Below are positions 8,536 to 16,549 of a stretch of 64,000 bases of DNA, in pieces; position 1 is the first letter of the stretch, and each line of letters opens with the position of its first letter. Below the pieces are notes generated by a model, which saw only the letters and a list, made by a program, of their open reading frames with translations, did not search any database and was not told the origin of the DNA. The stretch lies in NCBI RefSeq assembly GCF_003332885.2, contig NZ_QOWJ01000002.1, positions 1-64,000 on the forward strand, given 5' to 3'. This DNA is from Paracnuella aquatica (GTDB lineage Bacteria > Bacteroidota > Bacteroidia > Chitinophagales > Chitinophagaceae). A program made the translations under genes and the position numbers.

Positions 8536-9237
8536 ATGGAGGTAAACGACACGGCACTCGTTGCTCAACTGGCAAAGCGGAACGAAGCTGCTTTTGAACA
8601 GGTTTTTAAAACGCATTTTAAGAGCCTCCATGCCTACGCCTGCTCCATACTTAAGGACGATGCAGCGGCTGAAGAAGCGGTGCAAAACGTGTTTTTTAAA
8701 CTGTGGGACCGCTCCGATAACCTCACCATTTCCGGATCGCTGGCGGCTTACCTGTACCGGGCTGTAAACAACGAAAGCCTGAACCAGCTAAAACACCAAA
8801 AGGTGCGGGCCAACCATGCATTGCACGTAGCGTATATTGCACCAACGCACCGCGAAACGCCATCAAAAACCCTGCAGGCAAAAGAGCTGGAAGGCCGGCT
8901 GCACAAAGCCCTGAACGAGTTGCCCGAGCAGTGCCGTACCATTTTCCAGATGAGCCGTTTTGAAGAACTGCGCTACCGCGAAATTGCAGATCGGTTAGGC
9001 CTCTCCGTTAAAACCGTGGAGGCGCAAATGGGCAAGGCATTGCGGGTGCTGCGCGAAAAACTGGCCGACCTGCTGCCACTCATCATCTGGCTGTTGCTAA
9101 CCCTTGTGCCGCTGGCAGCAAAAACCGCCAGGCCACAAAAACGGCAGGCTATTCATAAGTCTTCGTGCAACTTTGTTCCTTCGTGCCCCAGTGGTTCAAC
9201 TTCCCTTTTCCCTAACCCTAAAAAACAGACCAGTTGA
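8536..9237 (+). CDS. ECF RNA polymerase sigma-70 factor (FecI-like)
   Basis: A 233-residue ECF sigma factor. Region 2 is near residues 15-75 (FEQVFKTHFKSLHAYACSIL, AEEAVQNVFFKLWD); region 4 is near residues 120-175 (LPEQCRTIFQMSRFEEL, YREIADRLGLSVKTVEAQMG). A hydrophobic patch LIIWLLLTLVPL follows. The ATG at 8536 gives the usual short N-terminus. The last 25 or so residues (from about HKSSCNFVPSC) are encoded by a copy of an intergenic word repeat, so the natural stop has apparently been displaced. It is followed directly by the FecR gene and should be held by it until a TonB-receptor signal arrives. Confidence 0.92.
   Translation: MEVNDTALVAQLAKRNEAAFEQVFKTHFKSLHAYACSILKDDAAAEEAVQNVFFKLWDRSDNLTISGSLAAYLYRAVNNESLNQLKHQKVRANHALHVAYIAPTHRETPSKTLQAKELEGRLHKALNELPEQCRTIFQMSRFEELRYREIADRLGLSVKTVEAQMGKALRVLREKLADLLPLIIWLLLTLVPLAAKTARPQKRQAIHKSSCNFVPSCPSGSTSLFPNPKKQTS
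9161..9200 (+). repeat. Word repeat 'TTCGTG...GTGGTTCAA', copy 2, inside coding sequence
   Basis: CTTCGTGCAACTTTGTTCCT then TCGTGCCCCAGTGGTTCAAC. It matches the intergenic copies at 8331 and 35521 but here supplies the last codons of the sigma-factor frame. Confidence 0.65.
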
Positions 9238-9254
9238 GCCCACAATACAACGAT

Positions 9255-10223
9255 ATGATGCAGGACCTGCTGGTTAAATTGCTGCTGGGAGAAGCCACAC
9301 CGGAAGAGCAGGCCACCGTGCAGGCATGGATTGCAGCTAGTGAGGAAAACAACCGGATTTTTTTACAAACAAAAAAACTGTGGGAAGAAAGCCGGCAACT
9401 GGCCGCAACCCGCCCCATTGATGTGGATGCTGCATGGCTGCGCATGCAACAACGGCTGCAGCCAAAAGATACAGCCCCGGTAGTGCCGGTAAAAAAAGCA
9501 TTCAACTATTCGTGGCTGCGTATTGCGGCACTTTTTATTGTACTGGCTGGTGGCATTTGGTGGGCATTGAGCACCCAGCAGGAAGGCGCCGAACCGGTGC
9601 GCAGCCTGGCCCTGCAAACCACTACACAACCCATTAGCGATACGCTGCCCGACGGCTCCATTGTTACGCTGAATAAAGCATCACGCATCAATTATCCATC
9701 AAAGTTTAGTGGCAACACCCGCGCCATTGCGCTACAAGGCGAAGCGTTTTTTGATGTGGCACCGAACAAAGACCAGCCGTTTGTAATTACGGTAAACGAT
9801 GTGACGGTACGGGTGGTGGGCACATCGTTCAACATCCGCAGCGAAGGGAGCAAAACCGAAGTGATTGTGGAAACCGGTATTGTGCAGGTGATGCGCCACA
9901 ACAAAGTGGTGGAGTTAAAACCAAAAGAGAAAATTGTGGTGCAGCCGCAGGATTCTGTTTTGCAAAAAGAAGCGGTAGCCGACCAGCTGCATAATTATTA
10001 CCGCACCAAGGAATTTGTATGCGACAATACACCACTTTGGAAGCTGGTGGAGGTGCTGAACGAAGCTTACGGCAGCAACATTGTAATTGGCCGCAACAGC
10101 CTGCGCAACCTGCCGCTGAATACTACTTTTTACAACGAGCCGCTGGATAATATTCTTACCGTAATCAGTGCAACATTTGACATTGAAGTGGTGCGCAAAG
10201 ACGATGCAATTGTATTGCAATGA
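9255..10223 (+). CDS. FecR-type anti-sigma factor
   Basis: A single-pass inner-membrane regulator of about 322 residues. The cytoplasmic N-terminus (LLVKLLLGEATPEEQATVQA) matches the short helical region that binds ECF sigma factors; a transmembrane helix (LRIAALFIVLAGGIWWAL) lies near residues 82-100. The periplasmic FecR domain follows (LPDGSIVTLNKASRINYP, GEAFFDVAPNKDQPFVI, VRVVGTSFNIRSE), and the end has the Bacteroidota C-terminal domain (LVEVLNEAYG ... TTFYNEPLDNILTVIS). A TTG at 9234 would overlap the sigma stop codon by four bases and could be the real start; ATG 9255 is the conservative choice. Co-transcribed with the sigma gene. Confidence 0.92.
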   Translation: MMQDLLVKLLLGEATPEEQATVQAWIAASEENNRIFLQTKKLWEESRQLAATRPIDVDAAWLRMQQRLQPKDTAPVVPVKKAFNYSWLRIAALFIVLAGGIWWALSTQQEGAEPVRSLALQTTTQPISDTLPDGSIVTLNKASRINYPSKFSGNTRAIALQGEAFFDVAPNKDQPFVITVNDVTVRVVGTSFNIRSEGSKTEVIVETGIVQVMRHNKVVELKPKEKIVVQPQDSVLQKEAVADQLHNYYRTKEFVCDNTPLWKLVEVLNEAYGSNIVIGRNSLRNLPLNTTFYNEPLDNILTVISATFDIEVVRKDDAIVLQ

Positions 10224-10262
10224 TGATTGGCGCATTTTACAAAAGGTGCAGTTTGCCCGCTT

Positions 10263-10389
10263 TGTCATGCTGAGCGCAGCGAAGGATCTGAGCCAACAAC
10301 AGGATGAAATCATCCAAAAAGAAAGATCATCATTGTAGCAATATGCTTGAGTAGGACAACTCAGATCCTTCGCTGCGCTCAGGATGACA
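10263..10389. repeat. Inverted pair of 30-bp repeats (family A, pair 4)
   Basis: Plus copy 10263-10292 and minus copy 10360-10389, starts 97 bases apart, sitting between the FecR gene and the STN-domain gene. It probably forms a large hairpin in the transcript and may attenuate read-through from the sigma/FecR genes. Confidence 0.85.
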
Positions 10390-10474
10390 AGGGCAAAAAC
10401 CAAACTAATTGGAAAATGTAATCGTAGCAAAAATGCTGACGGCGCTACTTCAAAAACCTATTCTTCAAACAACC

Positions 10475-12331
10475 ATGTTTTACCAAACATCCATAAAAAA
10501 ATGCTTGTTGCTTGGGCTGGTACTGGCTGCTTATGTCACAGTATTTGCGCAAAGCAACCTCGATAAAGTAGTGCCGGTAAATGTTACCCGCCAGCGCCTC
10601 GACCAGGTGCTGGAAATACTGAGCAACCGCGGCAACTTTTATTTTTCCTACAACTCCAATATAGTCAAACGCGACAGCCTCGTAACACTGGCTGCAGCCA
10701 ACCGTTCGGTGCGGCAAATACTCACTACGCTGTTTCCCCCCGATTATGAATTTCGCGAAAGCGGCAACTATATCATCATCCGCAAAGCACCGGTGAAACT
10801 TACCATTGTTACCAATAAAGCAGTTACAGTAGACAACCAATATATTGTTAGCGGCTATGTGCTCGACGACCATACCGGCATGCAAATACCCGATGCCAGC
10901 ATTTATGAAAAACGGCTGCTTGTTTCTACAATGACCGATAGCAAAGGCTATTTTAAACTGAAGTTTAAAAACAAAGTGCAAACGGCTGCACTCACCGTAA
11001 GCAAAGAGTTTTACGAAGACACAACGGTGCTGATCGAGCCCCGGTACAACCAGCAAATAACGGTAACACTGCTGCCCGAAAGTGCGCCTGATATCACTAT
11101 TGTAAAACCCGAAGATTATTTTGTACCTGACTCATTGCGGGTACGGGTTACCTCGCCTTCCGGCACCACCGAATATACGTATGTGCGACAGGATTCGGCA
11201 CGGGTGGAGCAAACAAGAGCAGGTGCTTTCCTTGTTTCATCCAGGCAACGCATACAATCCCTCAACCTTAAAAAATTCTTTACCGACCGGCCGTTTCAAG
11301 TTTCACTCACACCGGGTTTGAGCACTCATGGCAAATTGAGCGGGCAGGTAATCAATAATTTTTCGTTCAACATATTGGGTGGTTATTCGGGTGGTGTAAA
11401 TGGTCTGGAGATCGGCGGCTTGTTTAACATTGATAAAAAAGATGTGCGCTTTGTGCAAGTGGCAGGCCTGTTCAATATAGTTGGCGGACAGGTGCAAGGC
11501 CTTCAGGTGGGCGGCATTACCAACAATGTTTTGAACAACACCTATGGCCTGCAAATTGGCGGCGTTAGCAACTACGTTAAAGGCGATCTTGACGGGTTGC
11601 AAATTGGTGGCGTGTACAACCACGCAGCAGGTTTTGTAAAAGGCATGCAGATCGGTGGCGTGGGCAATTTTGCAAAAGAAAAAGTAAGCGGGATGCAGGT
11701 GGCCGGCGTGGGTAATGTGGCCAACCGCGACATGAGCGGCGTGCAGATCGGTGGCGTGTTTAACTACGCCAAACGCATGAAAGGCGTGCAGATTGGTTTG
11801 ATCAACATTGCTGATACATCAAGCGGCTACAGCATTGGTTTGATCAACATCATCCTGAAAGGCTACCACAAGTTTGCGCTGTCATCGAACGAAGTGACAA
11901 ATATAAACGCCGCTTTTAAAACCGGTAGTCATCGCCTGTACAGCATCCTGCAGGCAGGCATGAACATCAGCGAATGGAATGCAGATGCACTCAGTAAAGA
12001 ACAGGCATACAGCTTTGGTTATGGCCTGGGCAGTGAGCTTTCGTTGGCCCGCTGGCTATCAATCAACCCCGAAGTAAGCGCCAACTATTTGTACCTGGGC
12101 GAATGGAAAGATTTTAATTTCCTGGGCAAAGCCGCAGTGAACCTCAACCTGCGGCTGGGCAAATATTTTTCCATTTTTGGCGGGCCGGTGTTCAACGTTT
12201 ATTACACAGAGCAAACAAGCGGCGTTCCGGGTTATCGCTTTCCCATGCCGCCGTCAGGGTATAACAAATACCTGGTGGGCAAAGAGTGGCCGGGATGGAT
12301 TGGCTGGAATGCAGGCATCCATATTTTTTAG
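10475..12331 (+). CDS. Exported STN-domain protein with sixteen-residue G-L-Q-I-G-G-V-x-N repeats
   Basis: A 618-residue exported protein. Signal peptide: MFYQTSIKKCLLLGLVLAAY, continuing to FAQ. Residues about 30-105 form an STN (secretin/TonB N-terminal) domain (VPVNVTRQRLDQVLEILSNR ... GNYIIIRK), the domain that normally signals to FecR. A carboxypeptidase-regulatory-like domain follows (SGYVLDDHTGMQIPDASIYE). About residues 308-463 hold ten tandem units of 16 residues with consensus G-[LMV]-Q-[IV]-G-G-[VLI]-x-N. The last 150 residues look like outer-membrane strands. No TonB barrel. It sits where a receptor would be, after sigma/FecR, so a signalling role is inferred. Start chosen by signal peptide. 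Confidence 0.8.
   Translation: MFYQTSIKKCLLLGLVLAAYVTVFAQSNLDKVVPVNVTRQRLDQVLEILSNRGNFYFSYNSNIVKRDSLVTLAAANRSVRQILTTLFPPDYEFRESGNYIIIRKAPVKLTIVTNKAVTVDNQYIVSGYVLDDHTGMQIPDASIYEKRLLVSTMTDSKGYFKLKFKNKVQTAALTVSKEFYEDTTVLIEPRYNQQITVTLLPESAPDITIVKPEDYFVPDSLRVRVTSPSGTTEYTYVRQDSARVEQTRAGAFLVSSRQRIQSLNLKKFFTDRPFQVSLTPGLSTHGKLSGQVINNFSFNILGGYSGGVNGLEIGGLFNIDKKDVRFVQVAGLFNIVGGQVQGLQVGGITNNVLNNTYGLQIGGVSNYVKGDLDGLQIGGVYNHAAGFVKGMQIGGVGNFAKEKVSGMQVAGVGNVANRDMSGVQIGGVFNYAKRMKGVQIGLINIADTSSGYSIGLINIILKGYHKFALSSNEVTNINAAFKTGSHRLYSILQAGMNISEWNADALSKEQAYSFGYGLGSELSLARWLSINPEVSANYLYLGEWKDFNFLGKAAVNLNLRLGKYFSIFGGPVFNVYYTEQTSGVPGYRFPMPPSGYNKYLVGKEWPGWIGWNAGIHIF
11394..11865 (+). repeat. In-gene tandem repeat, about ten units of 48 bp
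   Basis: Encodes the 16-residue units such as GLQIGGVSNYVKGDLD, GLQIGGVYNHAAGFVK, GMQIGGVGNFAKEKVS and GVQIGGVFNYAKRMK. The DNA is diverged while the protein pattern is kept, which indicates an old, selected structural repeat rather than recent slippage. Confidence 0.8.
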
Positions 12332-12518
12332 CAATAAAGCCCTCACTTGATATATTAAAATGCAGTTGTATGAATAAGCGGGCTGTTTTACTGGATCAGC
12401 AAGAGGCGATTATTTATTGCTGCATGAAGCTTGTAGGTAAAACGTATGCACTGCATGCGCAGGTAACAATTAACATACATTCATCAGCTACATTCATCCG
12501 AAAGTCCATCATCCATCA

Positions 12519-12695
12519 CATGGGCGTAGCCCATACCTGTTTGTAGCAAAAAATACAACAACAATTTTGAGTTGGGCATCGCCCAACCCTGCTGCGCCAA
12601 TTAAACTGTTCGATACGTTCGTGTTGGGTTGGGCCATGCCCAACTGGCATCATTGATCTTGTTGCCGCTACCAACGGACATGGGCTACGCCCATG
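12519..12695. repeat. Four-hairpin repeat element, copy 1
   Basis: Four short perfect hairpins with 3-base loops: ATGGGC-GTA-GCCCAT (12520), GTTGGGC-ATC-GCCCAAC (12571), GTTGGGC-CAT-GCCCAAC (12628) and CATGGGC-TAC-GCCCATG (12679). The outer hairpins carry inverted flanks: ACCTGTTTGTAGC after the first, GCTACCAACGGA before the last. A second copy with the same spacing but different stems is at 58054-58237. Confidence 0.8.
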
Positions 12696-12871
12696 ATGCA
12701 ATTGCAAAAGGCTTGTAGCAGTGTGCATTTATAAGTATGAAAAACACATGGCATTTTGAAACTTGGCAGCAAATGCAGTTGTAACATCCCCCATTTCATT
12801 TCGCTTATCCAAACCATCTGCCGCTTGTCACAGAATACCGGAAAAAAGCATCTTTTCATGCGGTGCGCATA

Positions 12872-12898
12872 GGGGTAAAATAGCGTTGCGTTGTCGTT
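12872..12898 (+). promoter_or_regulatory. Candidate ECF-sigma promoter upstream of TonB receptor
   Basis: GGGGTAAA-N10-GTTGTCGTT, matching the motif at 8449-8475 in both half-sites and spacing. It places the receptor and the DUF2807 gene under the sigma factor encoded at 8536. Confidence 0.6.
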
Positions 12899-13044
12899 CT
12901 AATAAATACGCAATTACAATGACACCAAAACCAATACTGACACAACCCGCAACCATCGGCTCATCCGGCGCTTTCTGCCACTCAGGAAGCAACAGTGCCG
13001 CTCTATCCAATTTAACTTCTAAAAAGAAGTATGCGCTGTTTACT

Positions 13045-15417
13045 TTGAACCTACGGCAACACAAGCGCTTCAGCGCAACAACCAAAACGATTATGTTTTT
13101 TCTGTGCTTATTTTATTTGCAGGCATCTGCGCAAATTACCCAGTCGGTTCGCGGCACCGTTACCGATGCCGTATTGCAATCGCCTGTAGCGGGTGCTACG
13201 GTTACCATTGCGGCCCTGCAAAAAACAGTTACCACCGATGCGCAGGGAAGCTTTCGTTTTAGTGGTGTGCCTGTTGGTTCGCACCAGATCCAGGTTTCAC
13301 ACATCGGCTATCAATTACAAAGCCTCGACAACATCAACGTGATTGCAGGCAAAGAATCGGTACTTAATATTTCGCTGCAACACACGGTCCAATCGGAGCA
13401 TGAAGTGGTGGTAAAAGCAGCAGGCAAAAAGAACCGTCCGCTCAACGATATGAGCACCGTAAGTGCCCGTGCATTTAGTGTGGAAGAAACACAGAAATAT
13501 GCAGCCGCAGTAAACGATCCGCTGCGCATGGCCACCGGCTTTCCGGGTGTAATGGCTGCCGATGATGGCGCCAACAGCATCATCATTCGCGGCAATGCTC
13601 CTACCGGTTTGTTGTGGCGCATGGAAGGCATCGACATTCCCAACCCAAATCATTTCAGCGAAGCAGGCGCCAGCGGTGGCGGCATTTCCATACTAAGTGC
13701 ACAACTGCTGGCCAACTCCGATTTTGTTACCGGCGCATTTGCATCGGAATACGGCAATGCACTGAGCGGCGTGTTTGACCTGAAGCTGCGCAAAGGCAAT
13801 AACGAAAAACGTGAGTACACCTTGCAGGCTGGTTTGCTTGGATTGAACGCTGCTGCAGAAGGCCCGATCGCACCGTTTTACAAAGGTTCGTATGTCATCA
13901 ACTATCGCTATTCAACCTTGCAATTATTGAGCAAACTGGGCCTGCCGGTTGACCAGGGCAGCAGCACCAATTTCCAGGATCTTTCTTACAACATCCACCT
14001 GCCAACTTACAAGCTGGGCACCTTTGGCATCTTTGGTTTTGGCGGCTTGAGCAGTGTAAACGATAAGGCGGTTGAAGATTCGGCAAAATGGGAAAACAGC
14101 TACGACCGCTATGCGTCTAAATTTATTTCCAACACGGGCATGAGTGGTGTTACGCACAGCATTTTGCTGGGGCAAAAAACACATGTTCGATCTGCGGTTG
14201 CTTATTCCATCAACAAGATTGGATACAACGAGTCGCACATTGAAGACGACCTTTCTGTAGCACCCAGTTATAAGGAAGCATACATCACCAAAAAGTGGAC
14301 GGCTACCACCACTGCCAATCATAAGTTCAACAACCGGCACACGCTGCGTGCAGGAGCCATTGCCAACCTGATCAACTTTGATTTTTACCGCAAGTCGAAA
14401 GAAAATCCATTCGCAGAATTAAAAGAAACCATCAACACGCAAGGGCAAACACAAACAGTGCAGGGCTTTGCACAATGGCAATACAAACCATCCAATGCAA
14501 TCACTTTCAATGCAGGTGCACATTATCTGGCCTTGTTGCTCAACAACACCAGTGCCATTGAACCAAGGGCTTCGGTAAAATGGGATGTGGGCCGCAGAAC
14601 CAGCCTCTCAGTTGGATTTGGCCAACACAGCCAGATACAAGCACTCGGTGTATATTTTGCGCAGGTAGCTAATTCCAACGGCAGCGTTACACAACCCAAT
14701 AAGGCCTTGGAGCTCACCAAGGCAAGGCATTATGTTTTATCGCACCAATATGCACTGGCCAAAAACCTGCGCCTGAAAACAGAACTGTATTACCAGCAAC
14801 TGTTCAATGTGCCGGTAAGTGCTGATCCGGCAAAGACTTTTTCCACCCTCAACATTCAAAGCGACTATGTAACCGACCCGTTGGTGAACAAGGGCAAAGG
14901 CCGCAATTATGGTGTGGAAATTTCGCTGGAAAAATACCTGAGCAATCATTTTTATTACACGCTCAGTAACTCGTTGTACCAATCGAAATACACCGCTTCC
15001 GATGGTGTGGAACGCAACACCCGTTTTGCCGGAAACCACATCAGCACGCTGCTGGCGGGTAAAGAGTTTGTGCGCAGCAACGGCAACAAAACATACGGCA
15101 TCAACATCAAAACCATTTATGCCGGCGGCCTGCGCACCACACCGGTTGACCTGGAGCGATCGAAGGCAGAAGGCTACACCATCTTTCGCGAAAAAGATGC
15201 ATTCAGCCAGCAAAACAGTGCTTACTTCCGCACCGACCTGCGCCTCAGCATGAAATGGAACAAATCAAATCGCACCTCCACGCTATCATTGGACATACAG
15301 AATGTAACCAACCGGCTGAACACACATAGCCAGTGGTTCGACAGTGAAAAAGGCGAACTCGTTTACGCATACCAAACCGGCCTGCTTCCGGTACTCAATT
15401 ACAAAATCGAATTCTAA
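13045..15417 (+). CDS. TonB-dependent outer-membrane receptor
   Basis: A 790-residue outer-membrane receptor. A TTG start at 13045 gives a complete signal peptide (basic n-region NLRQHKR, hydrophobic MFFLCLFYL, cleavage at ASAQ); the ATG at 13093 would leave no basic n-region. Residues about 33-115 form a carboxypeptidase-regulatory-like domain (VRGTVTDAVLQSPVAGATVT). The plug follows (DPLRMATGFPGVMAADDGAN, IIIRGNAPTGLLWRMEGIDI) and then a 22-strand-type barrel ending in ...LPVLNYKIEF with the terminal aromatic. It lacks an STN domain; the STN is in the separate protein at 10475. Ligand unknown. Likely regulated by the ECF motif at 12872. Confidence 0.88.
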   Translation: MNLRQHKRFSATTKTIMFFLCLFYLQASAQITQSVRGTVTDAVLQSPVAGATVTIAALQKTVTTDAQGSFRFSGVPVGSHQIQVSHIGYQLQSLDNINVIAGKESVLNISLQHTVQSEHEVVVKAAGKKNRPLNDMSTVSARAFSVEETQKYAAAVNDPLRMATGFPGVMAADDGANSIIIRGNAPTGLLWRMEGIDIPNPNHFSEAGASGGGISILSAQLLANSDFVTGAFASEYGNALSGVFDLKLRKGNNEKREYTLQAGLLGLNAAAEGPIAPFYKGSYVINYRYSTLQLLSKLGLPVDQGSSTNFQDLSYNIHLPTYKLGTFGIFGFGGLSSVNDKAVEDSAKWENSYDRYASKFISNTGMSGVTHSILLGQKTHVRSAVAYSINKIGYNESHIEDDLSVAPSYKEAYITKKWTATTTANHKFNNRHTLRAGAIANLINFDFYRKSKENPFAELKETINTQGQTQTVQGFAQWQYKPSNAITFNAGAHYLALLLNNTSAIEPRASVKWDVGRRTSLSVGFGQHSQIQALGVYFAQVANSNGSVTQPNKALELTKARHYVLSHQYALAKNLRLKTELYYQQLFNVPVSADPAKTFSTLNIQSDYVTDPLVNKGKGRNYGVEISLEKYLSNHFYYTLSNSLYQSKYTASDGVERNTRFAGNHISTLLAGKEFVRSNGNKTYGINIKTIYAGGLRTTPVDLERSKAEGYTIFREKDAFSQQNSAYFRTDLRLSMKWNKSNRTSTLSLDIQNVTNRLNTHSQWFDSEKGELVYAYQTGLLPVLNYKIEF

Positions 15418-15438
15418 ACTTTTAAACAAAATAACATC

Positions 15439-16146
15439 ATGAAAAATCTCAGTATTGCATTAATGGCCCTGGCATTGGGCTTTGCATCTTGCAAAAAAGT
15501 AGTTGGCGATGGGCCAATGGTTAATGAAACACGCAACGTTACCAACTTCACCGGCATCGACCTGCGGATGGGCGCCGATGTAAACTTTAAAATCGCACCG
15601 GAATTTAAAGTGGAAGTGCGGGCACAAGATGAAATTCTGCGGGTGCTGGACACTTATGTATCGGGTGAAAAACTGGTGATCAAATTTGAAAACGATGTGC
15701 GGGTAAGGTTGCACGATGGTGTATCGGTAACAGTAACGGCACCGAGCCTGCGTAGCCTGCGGGTAAGCGGCTCCGGCGACATCCGCACCACCGGCGATAT
15801 TCAAAGCGCCGCTATGGAAATGGACATCAGCGGCTCGGGTGATATAGACATGCAACACCTGGCTACCGATTACCTCGATGCTACCATTAGCGGCTCCGGC
15901 GACATTAAAGTATTCAACGGCACCGCCACCGAAGAAAAGCTGAAGATCAGCGGCAGTGGCAGCATTAACCTGGCAGGTGTGGCAGCTAAAAATGTGCAAA
16001 CCCGCACCAGCGGATCGGGTGATACAAGGCTACGGGTATCGGATAGGCTGGATGTAACAATTGCCGGCAGCGGCTCGGTTTATTATACCGGCACACCGGT
16101 AATCAATGCATCTATTTCCGGCTCGGGTAAAGTGCGTCAGCAGTAA
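15439..16146 (+). CDS. DUF2807 (GIN domain) lipoprotein
   Basis: A 235-residue lipoprotein, signal MKNLSIALMALALGFASC with lipobox FASC. The rest is a right-handed parallel beta-helix type GIN/DUF2807 domain (formerly 'putative auto-transporter adhesin, head'), with SGSGD/SGSGS turns recurring about every 20 residues (near 110, 131, 152, 171, 192, 213 and 229). Such proteins are cell-surface or periplasmic and of unknown function. It begins 21 bases after the TonB receptor, so the two should be one operon. A strong terminator follows at 16172. Confidence 0.85.
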   Translation: MKNLSIALMALALGFASCKKVVGDGPMVNETRNVTNFTGIDLRMGADVNFKIAPEFKVEVRAQDEILRVLDTYVSGEKLVIKFENDVRVRLHDGVSVTVTAPSLRSLRVSGSGDIRTTGDIQSAAMEMDISGSGDIDMQHLATDYLDATISGSGDIKVFNGTATEEKLKISGSGSINLAGVAAKNVQTRTSGSGDTRLRVSDRLDVTIAGSGSVYYTGTPVINASISGSGKVRQQ

Positions 16147-16171
16147 ATAAAAGGTTGGCGGTATTCATCAA

Positions 16172-16219
16172 AAAGCACAAAGAGGAAACTTCTTTAGTTT
16201 TCTTCTTTGTGCTTTTTTT
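16172..16219 (+). terminator. Intrinsic terminator of the receptor/DUF2807 operon
   Basis: AAAAGCACAAAGA...GGAAAC pairs with GTTTTC...TCTTTGTGCTTTT; the long stem is followed by eight T. Confidence 0.75.
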
Positions 16220-16435
16220 TGCGCTGATCTTTATGGTTCAATCCTTCCATTTTACAATTGTAAAAACAACACTTGTATCAAATGTGATCGTGCAATCTTT
16301 TAGTTCATAGCGTGTTGCTGATGCTCATTACCTTTTAATAGTAAACGAACCGCAACAACCGCGATTTTTTTCAATAAAAGGGATAAAAAACGGCCGGGCT
16401 TGTTTGATTATTCAAATAAGTTTTTACCTTTACCT

Positions 16436-16498
16436 CGGTTTTTCATAGGATATTGGATTTTACACGAGGCTGGGTTTCTACCCGGCCTTTATTTTTTG
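16436..16498 (+). ncRNA. Small-RNA-like unit, copy 1
   Basis: Begins with a 27-base block (CGGTTTTTCATAGGATATTG followed by GATTTTA) identical in three copies of the window, then a terminator hairpin GGCTGGGT-TTCT-ACCCGGCC and a T-rich tail. A TACCTTTA box (one mismatch to TAnnTTTG) at 16425-16432 and a TTTG at 16403 could be its promoter, putting the RNA start at the conserved block. The first terminator at 16172 isolates it from the upstream operon. It points at the 3' end of the kinase gene ending at 16550. Confidence 0.55.
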
Positions 16499-16549
16499 CC
16501 ATAAAAAAACCGGCAATGTGCCGGTTATGCTATAGATCTTCCAATGTAT

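Larger units (their letters stand above)
12332..13044. other. Long gap before the TonB receptor gene
   Basis: Contains the four-hairpin element (12519-12695) and the ECF-type promoter motif (12872-12898). The leader after that promoter is about 140 bases. An ATG at 12919 is in frame with the receptor but would put about 58 residues in front of the signal peptide, so I do not use it. No other gene was supported. Confidence 0.6.
16147..16549. other. Gap holding a terminator and small-RNA-like unit 1
   Basis: A 403-base AT-rich gap between the DUF2807 gene (+) and the histidine kinase (-). The terminator of the former is at 16172-16219 and the first copy of the 62-nt unit is at 16436-16498. Nothing else was seen. 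Confidence 0.6.

Noticed and set aside
12919-13044. ATG at 12919 as the start of the TonB receptor
   Set aside because: It would place about 58 residues before a clear signal peptide; the TTG at 13045 or ATG at 13093 is more reasonable.
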